NCBI GenBank assembly: GCA_019155205.2
Contig: JAHNZQ020003148.1
Coordinates: forward strand, 907,134 to 971,133
Reading direction: 5' to 3'
Origin: Gracilaria vermiculophylla
Lineage: Eukaryota > Rhodophyta > Florideophyceae > Gracilariales > Gracilariaceae
Length of the DNA: 64,000 nucleotides
Below the pieces are notes generated by a model, which saw only the letters and a program-made list of their open reading frames with translations, was not told where the DNA came from and ran no database searches. A program made the translations under genes and the position numbers. Positions 53,410-63,600 of the stretch are shown piece by piece. The first letter of the stretch is position 1, and each line of letters starts with the position of its first letter.

Positions 53410-53748
53410 CGGTTGCTTCTACCAGATCTCATTGTTTCGTAACGCTAAATTTAATGTTGTCCAATGTATCAATAATCAGTAAACCTGGTAGCTCCTTGCA
53501 GTATACTGGCTTGCACTTTACTGGCGATGGTATTGCTTGCCGGCAGTTGGATTGTCATTAGGGTTTAGTGGATAGAAAGTTGGCTAGACTGTGAACGGGA
53601 ACAGTTTCGCGCATGCTGGACCGATGAAGTTAACTATCAAAAGTAGCAAGGTGTTAGTAATGCATGTTTACAGGCATCCTACCCCAGGAAATCGAGACAA
53701 CTTGCTTCCGAGCGGTGTTGTGAAAGAGCGTGTTTTGACAGTCGATGC

Positions 53749-54273
53749 TCATTTAAGAAGCTCGGACAGAGCTTGAATTCGGAAGGAGATCTCTGCAACT
53801 GAAGATGTTGCCTTGGTAAGACAATTCTTGGCTTCGAAGAATTCGGTATTGAAAGCAGCGAAGTCAGCTTTGAGTGCGTCTAGTTCAGTTTTCTTTTGTT
53901 TTGCATCCTTTAATTTACCGTCATCCCCAATGGAGTCACTCTTCCTGGCGGACAAGACAGCATTAAGTCTGGCTGTCTTCTCCAAATTTCTCGCCGCAAT
54001 TCGTTCAGCGATGATGTCTTCTGCTTCATCCACAACAGCCTTGGGGTACTTTCCGTCGAAGTCAGTGAGCTTTCGAGGCCTGCGCCATCTGGTAGGCACT
54101 TTTCCCTCCTGCCATGAAAGTAGAAACGATTGTGCCGCAAGAAAGCGCTTGGCAGCAGCCAGATTGTTCTCCGCAGAGGACTCCTCGTCTTCTGAGTATT
54201 CCCATGTGTCAATGTCATTCCATTCGGTCATACGCGCGATCATTTCCGCGTCTTGCAGTTTGCCTACGGTCAT
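53749..54273 (-). CDS. Coiled-coil protein, unknown
   Basis: 174 aa from the ATG at 54273. The first 50 residues are acidic (EWNDIDTWEYSEDEESSAEN), followed by a basic patch (RWRRPRKL) and long charged helices from about residue 80 to the end (heptad-like Leu/Ala/Ile in Lys/Glu/Asp). Soluble, no signal peptide. Resembles a small subunit of a helical assembly, but no family can be named. It is convergent with the ROMO1-like gene. Confidence 0.6.
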   Translation of the reverse strand: MTVGKLQDAEMIARMTEWNDIDTWEYSEDEESSAENNLAAAKRFLAAQSFLLSWQEGKVPTRWRRPRKLTDFDGKYPKAVVDEAEDIIAERIAARNLEKTARLNAVLSARKSDSIGDDGKLKDAKQKKTELDALKADFAAFNTEFFEAKNCLTKATSSVAEISFRIQALSELLK

Positions 54274-55507
54274 GATATCTAAGTTGTTTTAGAAACCAGC
54301 AGCAGGTGGATTGGAATTCTTGTAGCATCTAAGGCCGAGAAGCAAGGGTTTTGTGAAGACGTCGTGCTGCGGCCGGAGAACAGGCAAATGTCATTTTTCG
54401 CAAGAGAGAGAGAGTAATTTGAATATTATACTTTTGTATTTAATATGGAAGTGAAAAAAAAAGATAAAACCCATACCTGCGTTGAAGTGGGAACAAACGA
54501 TGGCGCATCGGCTTGCTCGTGCACTTCGTGTCGCAGTTTTTGGCACACATCCAAGTCACCTTACGCATGGTGCAACGAACATTCGGCGCAAATTTATGAT
54601 CGCCCTACCACGCAAAACCCCTTAATTAGTAGAAAGCCGTTATGACCCTATCTACATTGACTTATTTCCACACATCTGCTAAACCACGTGCTCAACTCCC
54701 CATGTTTTCACTCTGCTGGGGTGCGAAGCGAACTCTGGTCCGGAATACAGATGGGCAGTAGTGCTCTTGAGCTGAATAAAGACTTAAGTTTACATAAGGT
54801 ATTGACAACGCAAAAATAATTGCGAAGAAGCAACACTTTCGCTCCATGTTCCGCTGTTTCTATGTTGAGCAATCCGAGGCAAGACCGCGCTCATCACTCG
54901 ATCTATTTCTGATGCCTTTCAAGGCGTGGAACAATTCCATGACATCCTCTAAAAAAAACCAAACCTCCTTTGAGGAAAAGCATTCTGAATCATTTTGTTC
55001 TGAGGCATTCTTCATGACTTGAAAGCGGATTGGATAAACCTGCGAATGTGTAAACCTTGAAAACGAGTATTGCAGCATTTGCTAGTCAGCAAAATGACAA
55101 ACGTCGAAGGGTCTGCTATGAAAATGCACCACGCAGGTTTTCCTTCCAAGTAACTCAAGTCCTAGCATTCTAGAGCCTTTGCATTCGCAATACATGCATC
55201 ACTTTATCCACTGTGCAAATGCGGATGTCTACATTTTAGACCTTTCCGTTCATCTTGAATTGGACGCGTCATCTCGAGACAGAAAAAGCGGATCCCACAC
55301 TACCGTACGGATAAGTTGTTCACTGCTCTATTCTGCATTCCTTCGTCGAGGGAAGCTATGCTTGCGAATAAGCTGAACATGTGGCTCATTACTTTGATCC
55401 GTTACCAGGCCCCCATATCTGATGATAAGGAACATGTAAACAAAAGAATAATGACAGCATGATAGACAAATCAGAAAACATCGAGAAAAACGCGGTGAGT
55501 TAAACAT
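54274..55507. other. Intergenic
   Basis: No gene is supported. A short AG-dinucleotide run occurs at about 54402-54412. Confidence 0.55.
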
Positions 55508-57190
55508 CTAGTGCTCGCTTAACAAAAAGGCTGTAGAATCCTGCTGGCAACTTACTATGATGGTCTTGTCATCAGAACCAGATGCAAACACATTCTGATT
55601 GTTCTCTTGACAAGAAATGGTATTCACAGTTCCTTCATGTCCCTTGAGTTTTGCAATAAGCTTACCACTTCGTCGCTCCCAGATGTAGACGAGTTCATCT
55701 TCTGATCCACAGAGAACAAGCATCTGGTTATGTCCTCCAAAGCATGCGCGGATCACATATCTTGTTTGTTTGTATCCGTGCAACTTCTGTACAATTCGTT
55801 GCTTTGGAATACTCCAAACGTGAATTTCTGGGTCAATGGCCTCGGGGTCTTCGTGGGAATTGATATTCACGAGAAGGAACTGGCTATCTGCAGATAAGAA
55901 AAGAGAGGTAATGCTGTAGAGCTCTTTCATCACAGACAACTGCTGTTTCTTTTCGGTGTCGAAAACAAGGATTGTGTTGTCCGAGCACGTTGCGACAAGC
56001 AGCTTGCCATCAGTTGATATGGTAAGATCGTTCACGCGATTCGGAACATTGTAGGATGCGACTACTTCTCCGTTTTCAGCATTCCACTCCAATAATCTTT
56101 GGTCATGTGAACCTGAAACAAAAGTCTTTCCGTTTGGCATCCACGCACAGGAGGTGATGGAGTCATTATGCTTCTCAAAGACACGACAGCACTCGCCGTT
56201 GTTTACGTCCCACATGCGAATCGTCTGGTCTTCGCCAGTGCTGAGAAGATACTGATCATCTGGAGACCAACTCAAAAAACAGACCATTTGCGAATGGCCT
56301 CTTAGCTTGTACAATATTGCATTGCTCTTATTGCATTTGCCGTCTAAAAGCGCCCCAGTTTTCCACACAATGACAACGGCATCCTTTGAAGAGGATGCGA
56401 GATACTCGCCGCGGTGTGAAAATTGGACAAACCATACCTCATCTGTATGACCCTCTAGACGGTGTAGTACCCTTCTTGGAACACGATCCTCACAGTGAAC
56501 CATGTCCTCCAGTAAACTGACGCGACTCTGTCGCGTGTACGGAAACATCGTGTCGCGCTTTTGCTGTTCAATAGCTTGCCATAACAAATTCTCTAATCGG
56601 TTCTCTTGCAAAAGCTCGCTAGCAGGGATATAGCGCTGAAGTTTCTCCAAGACGGCGGTTCGCGACTCCGAGCCCGCACCCGGCCATTCGGCGCGATCAC
56701 GCACTTCATCGGCTGTTGTGCACATGCAGAGTAGGGGAAGTTTGTGAAGTAGCTTCGGGTCCGGACTCAAGCGAGTCAAATCGTTTCGTAGACACTCCAA
56801 CGCATCTGCTGTATAACCAGCCTCCAGAAGCTCGAGAAATTTTTGTTCATAAAGAACAAAACGGGCTGCCCGAGCGTCATCGTCAGACTTGAACACAGTT
56901 ACTTGCGACAGAACTTGTTCTAGACGGTCCCATTTTCCCTGAAGAACGCAATCACGCAACGTGCGCATCTGTTGACTCATGGCCTCGACTCCAGCCTCCT
57001 TTTCTAGCGTGCGAGCCGACGAACTGTATCCCAGGGCATCGATCGCTTGAACAATTATTCGAACAAGCTCATGGCGGTCTAGCCCCCGTTCTGTGAGGTT
57101 GGATTCCATTCGCGTATCGGAAGAGTTCGCGCCATCCAGGGGGTCGGCGTCGGAATGAACGCCATTTGCAGTGGCACCAACCCCGTTCAT
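55508..57190 (-). CDS. WDR26: WDR26/GID7-type subunit of the GID/CTLH ubiquitin ligase
   Basis: WD-repeat subunit that joins or recruits substrates to the GID/CTLH RING ligase. 560 aa from the ATG at 57190. The frame is open 4 codons further upstream but only through TTG. Residues about 25-60 contain a LisH motif (ELVRIIVQAIDALGYSSSAR), and about 75-150 a CTLH region (LRDCVLQGKWDRLEQVL...FLELLEAGYTADALECLRND). A WD40 propeller begins near residue 240 and runs to the end (LEGHTDEVWFVQFS, LRGHSQMVCFLSWS, FEKHNDSITSCAW, LKGHEGTVNTIS). The order LisH-CTLH-WD40 and length are those of WDR26/GID7. Intronless. Confidence 0.93.
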   Translation of the reverse strand: MNGVGATANGVHSDADPLDGANSSDTRMESNLTERGLDRHELVRIIVQAIDALGYSSSARTLEKEAGVEAMSQQMRTLRDCVLQGKWDRLEQVLSQVTVFKSDDDARAARFVLYEQKFLELLEAGYTADALECLRNDLTRLSPDPKLLHKLPLLCMCTTADEVRDRAEWPGAGSESRTAVLEKLQRYIPASELLQENRLENLLWQAIEQQKRDTMFPYTRQSRVSLLEDMVHCEDRVPRRVLHRLEGHTDEVWFVQFSHRGEYLASSSKDAVVIVWKTGALLDGKCNKSNAILYKLRGHSQMVCFLSWSPDDQYLLSTGEDQTIRMWDVNNGECCRVFEKHNDSITSCAWMPNGKTFVSGSHDQRLLEWNAENGEVVASYNVPNRVNDLTISTDGKLLVATCSDNTILVFDTEKKQQLSVMKELYSITSLFLSADSQFLLVNINSHEDPEAIDPEIHVWSIPKQRIVQKLHGYKQTRYVIRACFGGHNQMLVLCGSEDELVYIWERRSGKLIAKLKGHEGTVNTISCQENNQNVFASGSDDKTIIVSCQQDSTAFLLSEH

Positions 57191-58054
57191 GACGATTGTC
57201 AACAGCTGGACTTGGGGGCGGTGCGGCGGGCGACGGAGGCAAGAAGTCCGGAAACGAGTGAGCTTGCGGTCGAAAAGGTGATGAAACTAGCAAGGCGACA
57301 ATCACTGTTGAGCCTTGAAAGGCATTTGAGTATATCTTCCACGAAAGGTTGTAGGCGAAAAGATATCAGACATACCTTCGTAGATGCAACAGTTTCCTGA
57401 GAGCAATCACGTCTCCGCCAACGGGAAGCACGCCAGAGATAGGCTGATGACGACTTGGCACGCACACGCTGGCTGTTGCGTACTCTACATGGCATACGGA
57501 GTGAAATAATTTTTTGTCTACACGGTTTCGCGGCTTGCCCCGGCCCAATTGCGCTGCATCACGTTTTCGGTAGTGTACAGCTCCAATTGGCAAGGTGTAA
57601 TCGGCTCTGGAGCGCCATTGAATCTCCTTCGTCTAACCTCCATCTCGCATTGCCCGAGCCATGTGCAGCTCCGTTTAACACGTCGGCAACTTATGTTTTC
57701 CGAAGCTTGCAAAGCAGGAGATTCTCCTCGTCGACGGAAGACACCTAGTATTCGCTATTGCTATTACTCTAGGCCTCGAATGTTCGGCACCAAAGCAGGC
57801 CTCACAGAGTTAGGTAGAAGTCGAAAGCTGTGCAAGTAGGCTCAGCAATGATGCCCGTTTTCCTCCTCAAGTGGATAGTGATCTTCGAGAATAAGGCAAT
57901 AACCATATGCGGCAGTTCCGCACGAAACAAAACGCACTGTAGCAAAGCACGGCAGCAATAAGCAACAAAGTAAAAGCGCCGCAATGAAAGCTCCCCGAAA
58001 TGAGAGCAAAAACAATATTAGGCTTTACTGTGCGGAAGGTTGACTTTTTTTCTT
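57191..58054. promoter_or_regulatory. Upstream of WDR26, downstream of Asp-rich gene
   Basis: Contains the WDR26 promoter and 5' leader. Open frames on both strands are short and lack protein features. Confidence 0.4.
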
Positions 58055-59563
58055 TTATTCGTCTCCGTCGTCATCATTCTCTATCTCTAAGTCCTCGTAG
58101 CCTTCATTATCACCGACATTGTCGTCATCATCCTGGTTACCGAGGCCTTGTTCTTGAGGTGTGGCGCCAGATGGATAAATATCTTGGGCGTCAGGGTCGT
58201 CCATCATTTCGTCATCCTCGTCATCGTCGTCGTCGTCATCATCATCATCGTCGTCGTCATCGTCATCAGCGCCGTCGTCGTCTTCTTGTGTTGCATTTTT
58301 CGGTTCGGCTTGGTCATCATCACGGTCCAGTTCTTCATCGGCGTCTTCTTCATCTTGCGCGCCATCATCGTCATCTTCGGCATCATCATCATCGCCTTCG
58401 TGCTGGGGATCTTGAGGTTCGTCATACATGCCGTTGTCATCATCATCATCGTCGTCGTCATCATCATGTTGTGCAGATTTCTTCGCATCAGTATCATCTT
58501 CCTCGGGATCGTGTGGTTGCTGCGGTAAATGGGCAGGATCGTGGGGCTGTACAGTATCAAAATCGACGTCCGAGGCGATTTCTTCTTCCTCGTCGATTTC
58601 GATTTCTTCCTGGTTATCGTCGTCATCGCTGGGATCGTCGTCGTCTTGGTCATCACCCTGGTTGGGGTCATCATCGGCTCCGTCTCCGTCATCGGCACCG
58701 TCGTCGTCGTCATCGGCGCCCTGGTCGTCATTGGGGGCATCATCATCGTCACCGCCAGGATCGCCCAGATGTTCGTCTTCGTCGTCATCAGCACTGTCCA
58801 AGGCATCTAAATCTTCGTCGTCGTCGTCCTCGTAGCCGCCACCGCCACCAATGACCGCATCGTCGTCGTCGTCGTCGTCGTCATCGTGCACATTGTCGTC
58901 GTCGTCGTCGTCGTAGCCACCGGGGGCGGTGGTAGGCTTGGGGGAGCCAGGCGGCATCGGAAGTGAATTGGGGTGCGGCGGGGGACGGCGGCTGTCGGGG
59001 GGCTGTGAAGCGGGTTGCGGATCGCTCTTGGAGCGGTTGTTCGCCGGGCGGTGCGTCGAGAGGGCGGCAGCGGAGGGGCGCGAAGGAGAGGCGGGGTGAG
59101 CGGGCTCGCCACGTGTCGCGGTTGCAGGCGCTGACAAGGCGGCGGTGTGCGCGTTGTTGTTGTTGTTGGGCGGCGACGGCGGGGCGCGATTGGCATGCGG
59201 CGCGGGTTTTGCGAAGCGGCAGCCAATGACGTAACAGGACTGGTCCGGGGCGGCGGCTATCGTTTGCGCCTCGCTGCGCTGAGCCGCATCGTCCTCGTCA
59301 AACACAAAGACGTTGATGGGTTGCGAGTAAGTAACACCGTGGCCCTTGACGGCCAGGCTGAGTGAGTAGTAGCCCGGCGTGTCCGGGCGGAACGACGCTA
59401 TGGTGGAGCGGCTGCCGTTGATGTCGGTGATGGACACATTTGATCCCGGCGGCTTGTGGTCAAAGTTGGACCAGCGGTACGACGTGCGGCCCATGAGGGG
59501 GGGCGCCTTTTTGACGCGCCCGGTGTGGCGCTCATGGCTGGTCGCCTGCGCGTGCAGATCCAT
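58055..59563 (-). CDS. Asp-rich protein with PKD-like domain
   Basis: 502 aa from the ATG at 59563. The frame is open about 70 codons upstream, but without ATG. Residues about 15-90 form a beta-sandwich of PKD/Ig type: WSNFDHKPPGSNVSITDING, then STIASFRPDTPGYYSLSLAV and PINVFVFDED, with the aromatic/Pro pattern of PKD repeats. A Pro/Ser/Ala/Asn-rich linker follows (about 110-225). The C-terminal half is dominated by Asp, with runs of up to 16-17 consecutive residues, broken by Gly, Pro, Gln and Glu segments. DNA over this half is a GAT/GAC trinucleotide repeat. No signal peptide or membrane helix is visible, so a missed upstream exon is possible. Roles in calcium/mineral binding, wall matrix or histone handling are all inferences. 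No family recognised. Confidence 0.65.
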   Translation of the reverse strand: MDLHAQATSHERHTGRVKKAPPLMGRTSYRWSNFDHKPPGSNVSITDINGSRSTIASFRPDTPGYYSLSLAVKGHGVTYSQPINVFVFDEDDAAQRSEAQTIAAAPDQSCYVIGCRFAKPAPHANRAPPSPPNNNNNAHTAALSAPATATRGEPAHPASPSRPSAAALSTHRPANNRSKSDPQPASQPPDSRRPPPHPNSLPMPPGSPKPTTAPGGYDDDDDDNVHDDDDDDDDDAVIGGGGGYEDDDDEDLDALDSADDDEDEHLGDPGGDDDDAPNDDQGADDDDDGADDGDGADDDPNQGDDQDDDDPSDDDDNQEEIEIDEEEEIASDVDFDTVQPHDPAHLPQQPHDPEEDDTDAKKSAQHDDDDDDDDDDNGMYDEPQDPQHEGDDDDAEDDDDGAQDEEDADEELDRDDDQAEPKNATQEDDDGADDDDDDDDDDDDDDDDEDDEMMDDPDAQDIYPSGATPQEQGLGNQDDDDNVGDNEGYEDLEIENDDDGDE

Positions 59564-60626
59564 CGCTAACACGTGCGGCGGCTGGGCGGTAGCACGGCGG
59601 TACGGCACGGAGCGACAGCAAGGCGGCGACGGTGGGGCGGCGGCGGCTCGGCTGGAAGGCAAGACGGCAGACGGCGGCGGAACGGCGGCAGCGGCTGTGG
59701 GCGTTGCGACAAGGGCGCGGTCACGGGGGGAGGGCGACGGCGGCGGTAGGGCGGAACGGTGGCGTGGGCGGCGCAACCAGCGGCAGCGGGCTCGCCATGG
59801 CCTACATCTGCGGGGCGGGAGCGCTAAGGCGTCTTCGCCGCACGGTGTTAGGTAAGTCGGCAGCGACCGCCGACGCGGCGTAAACGGCTCCCCAGCGCTC
59901 GCCCGCGCCCGCTGGCGGCTGACAAAGTTTTTTTTTGCAATGCTGTAAGTTTTTGGGCAGCGGCCGATGACTTGGCACCAGCAACTGACGTCTACCGCGC
60001 GCCATGTTCAGCTAGCACTGTCACCCCTTCGCTTCGCCCTTCAGCGATCTCTGCGTCCACACCGCGAGTCGTTCCCAGCCTTTCGCTCCAAGCCTTTCGC
60101 TCCAAGCCTTTCGCTCCAAGCCTTCTCTTCGAGCCGTTGTCGCGAGTTTGCGTTCCGAGTTTGCGTTCCAAACCTGCTCTCCGAGCCGTAGCTGCGAGCC
60201 GTCATTGCGACCCTTCCCTCCCAGCTTTCGCCCCGCTTTCTGCTCACCTTCACCGCGGCCCCAGCGAGTGCGCGTGTGGGAGACCCAAGCGTGTGCCCCT
60301 CTGTCCCCTGCTACTTGCTCCAGTCGTGCAGTGCCAATTTACTTGTTGTCTGGACCAATGCATGCGCCAGTGTTGCCATGTACGTTCAGATCTTATCCCA
60401 AACCGCTCCAGCCCCAGCCACGCCAAACCCCTTGTCCCGTCCTGCTTCCTCAACAGACCCCACTTCACCCCATCCCGCGACGCTCTACTTCTCACCTGCT
60501 TCGTTCGATGTGCGTTAGTATTGGGACCATGCCATCCCTTTCGGCTGTGCTCTCTTCATTTTCCTCTACTACAGCCGCTTGCATATCCCACGCCTGTGCC
60601 CAGATCATGCACGTCGCCCTCTCGCC
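59564..60626. promoter_or_regulatory. Divergent region, Asp-rich / Sel1-like genes
   Basis: GC-rich left half and CT-rich right half with a 14-bp tandem repeat at 60077-60118. Open frames such as the one from 59972 to 60718 are read across that repeat and are not supported as protein. Confidence 0.45.
60077..60118 (+). repeat. 14-bp tandem repeat, three units
   Basis: AGCCTTTCGCTCCA occurs three times in a row with no mismatches, followed by a partial unit and a doubled GAGTTTGCGTTCC from about 60144. Confidence 0.85.
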
Positions 60627-63600
60627 ATGAATTTGCAACAGTTGGCGGACAACGTCTATGTCATCTTATCAGCTTACCTCCTTGCGTTCCTGCCATGGAC
60701 AATACTCGATTCCGCTGACTTTATCGGCCCGGAGTGGAAGTCCATCGCTGCCACTCGCCGCCAGGGCACAATTCATGTCATCGTAGTGATGCTTCCCATC
60801 ACATACATCATTTTTTACCTCACGGTCCAGGCCGCCACCCGCGACTTCAAGGAAATGTTCGCCTCCTTCGTCGCTTTCCTGTTCTCCATCATACACCTCA
60901 TGCGAACCGTCTGGGGTCTGCTTCAAATCAACGAGCTCCACACGTGGGTTGCCAACAGCATTCAAAACCTGCAACACATGGGCATTCATTACAAACCATC
61001 GCCAAAGCACCACATATCCAAAGAAAGTCCGCTCAAAGTTGCCGAAAGGTTTCTCATCAATGAGACGCTTGTGGACAATCAGATCAGCAACGGTGATACT
61101 CAGACATACATCAAGTACGGATCTCTCTCGCTGCGGATATCAAATACCTCTCGTAGTTTCTTTACTCAGAGGGCCATGTTCTTGTTTCGCCTCTGTATCA
61201 TCGTCATCCAAGGCTCAATAGACTTTCTTTCTTATCTTCGCACAGGAGTCAAGGTCCGTAAACTGCATCAGGTCCCCCATAATCCTATTCAAGTTTGGCT
61301 GCGTTGGTCCTCTGCATTGATTGCTCAGGGATTTGGTCATTGGGTTGAGCAGTTCAACGCCCCGCTACAACCCCCCGCGCAAGTGCCGACTGGAACCCCA
61401 CAGATTCAGCGCCATTTTATGCAGAGGAGAGACTACTTTGCTGGAGAACTTCTCTCCAGCGCAGCTTTCCATTTGCGCGCGGAATGTGCCTTTGAGCAAG
61501 ACCCGATCAAGAAAGTTGCTCCTGATGACTTTTCCCCATCCAAAAAAAGAAGCAGTGTTTTTCTTTGGGAGGAGTGGGATTTTCATTCAGACGTGCGCGA
61601 TGGGAGGTTGCACAAAAACGACTTATTTCTCGGCACTGTTCGTAGCGGAATTGGTTTGCCTTTTTCTTTTCCGCATTTCAAAACCTTGGACAAGAACCCA
61701 AACAACAAGACAGTCGAAGATAATGGATACGGACCTTATGCTTTCAATCTCAAACGAATAATAGAATCGTTACCAGTCGAATTTGGGGAAGCAGTTTCGA
61801 ATCTTGACACGGCCAAGCTCGACTGGTTTGCCATTCTTTTGAACTTGGGCGCGCGAGCCGAGTCACATCGACAAAAGGCTACGACACAGATTATACCCAA
61901 AAGCTTTGATGAAGTTCTAAAGACCACAGATCCAGCTTTGGAAAATCTGCGAGATCAGCTTGGATTTGTAAACTGTGATCTTGATGGTGAGGTTCAAGTG
62001 CCAAGAGATGCCATTCACATATCTAATCTTTGTTCTTTTCCCATTACCGATCGTTGCCTAACTCTCCGGTCCGATGCAAATCGCCTTGTGATGAAAGTGG
62101 GAGAACTTATTGATGTCTGGATGTCACTTACTGCTGGGGAGCAATATGACTTCTTACTGTCAAAAGCCGAGAGTTGGGCTCAGCGATGCCTGTATGATTC
62201 GCAAATGAAGGCCGTGAACCGCGGCAATTCTTTGCCAGGTATGACGAGGTCATCCGATCACATCAAAGACGCTGAGGTTTCCATTCCAGATGGACCCTTT
62301 TTTAATGTTCATAAAAGCGCTGAGCAAGCCCGTCTCATGATCCAGTTTGCAAAGTCTGGACATAGGTATGAACATTTGGAGCAGACGATAACGTTTATGG
62401 GCTACGCAATGGAAAACGTTCGCACATATCTGGCTCGCTGGCGGCACGACTTTCCGGGGACAACTGCAGATGTGTGGGAACCTCAAATAGAATACTCTGA
62501 ACGCAGTCCACTTGTATCGAACATAGAAGCAGATGTGACTCATGTATTAGAGGATTTTATGTCCGAGATCTCTGACGGAACAGCCATGCATTATTTTTTA
62601 GGGAAGGGAGTTCAGAATCAACTGATATGGAAGATGCAAACAGAATTCCAGAATTTCTTCGGAAAGAAAGGGGGCAGTCCTACTTCTGAAGTCTTAATGA
62701 TGTTATGTATCCTAGCTTTCCCTTCGCTTCGTGTCGATGTCTCTTGTGAGTTTGAGAAGAAGACAAAGAAGTCGCATTCCCTGTTTCGACGGAAGCAAAA
62801 AGATTCCCCCGTCAATTTTATCAAGATAAACATCAGGCCGTCCTGTGCCCCTCAGAAACTCTATGTCTCCGTCCATTGTGAAAAGGATCCAAATGGGGAT
62901 TTCAAGGCATATGCTGCACTTGCAAGAGAGGACACCAAAACCGATGGCACCTTTTTATGGGAAAGCTGGAGAGACTCTTTCACGGCCAGGCTGCAAGCAA
63001 AGGCTGAATGGCAGAAGAATCATAATTTTCCAAGCACAGATGTTGTGAGAAGTTCGTGCAGTATTTTCACGAATGCAGACCGCATAACCACGGGTTCTGT
63101 GGGGACTGGTGATGAAGTGAGCCGATGGCTTGGGTGGCTTCCATTCCGATTCGAATTCTGTCGACATGAAGTTGAGCATCTTGAATTTCTCAAGCAATAC
63201 CCACGTAGATCGAATCTGCAAGTGGATTTCACTAGCCGATTAGATCATCAGCAATCGACAGCTAGATTCCCAGGGTATGAGCTGGTTTCTTTTAGATACG
63301 AAGATTCTGACCCCGAATATCTCATGTACGCCTGTTCGGTTGTTCAAGATTATCTCACCTCTGATACACATGGGCCGATTGAAACGAATGAACACTTAGG
63401 CGAGGAAGTGAGAAGAATGTTGCACAAGCCTCGCGAATACTTTAATGCTGGGGCTCGAACGCTTCATCGAGCTGTCATTCTTTTGGAGATAGCCGCCGTC
63501 GAACTAGGCAATCCTGCTGCGCTTCATGCTTGTGTCATGCATCTTACTGAACACTATCATATTGCTGCTGATGTTAGTCGAGCTGTGGAGCTTCTTGAGA

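Noticed and set aside
58000..58854. His/Arg-rich and Ser-rich plus-strand frames opposite the Asp-rich gene
   Set aside because: They are the complement of GAT/GAC repeats read in other frames; repeat composition, not protein selection, keeps them open.
59972..60718. 248-codon frame upstream of and overlapping the Sel1-like gene
   Set aside because: Driven by the 14-bp tandem repeat and CT-rich sequence; overlaps a far stronger frame starting at 60627.
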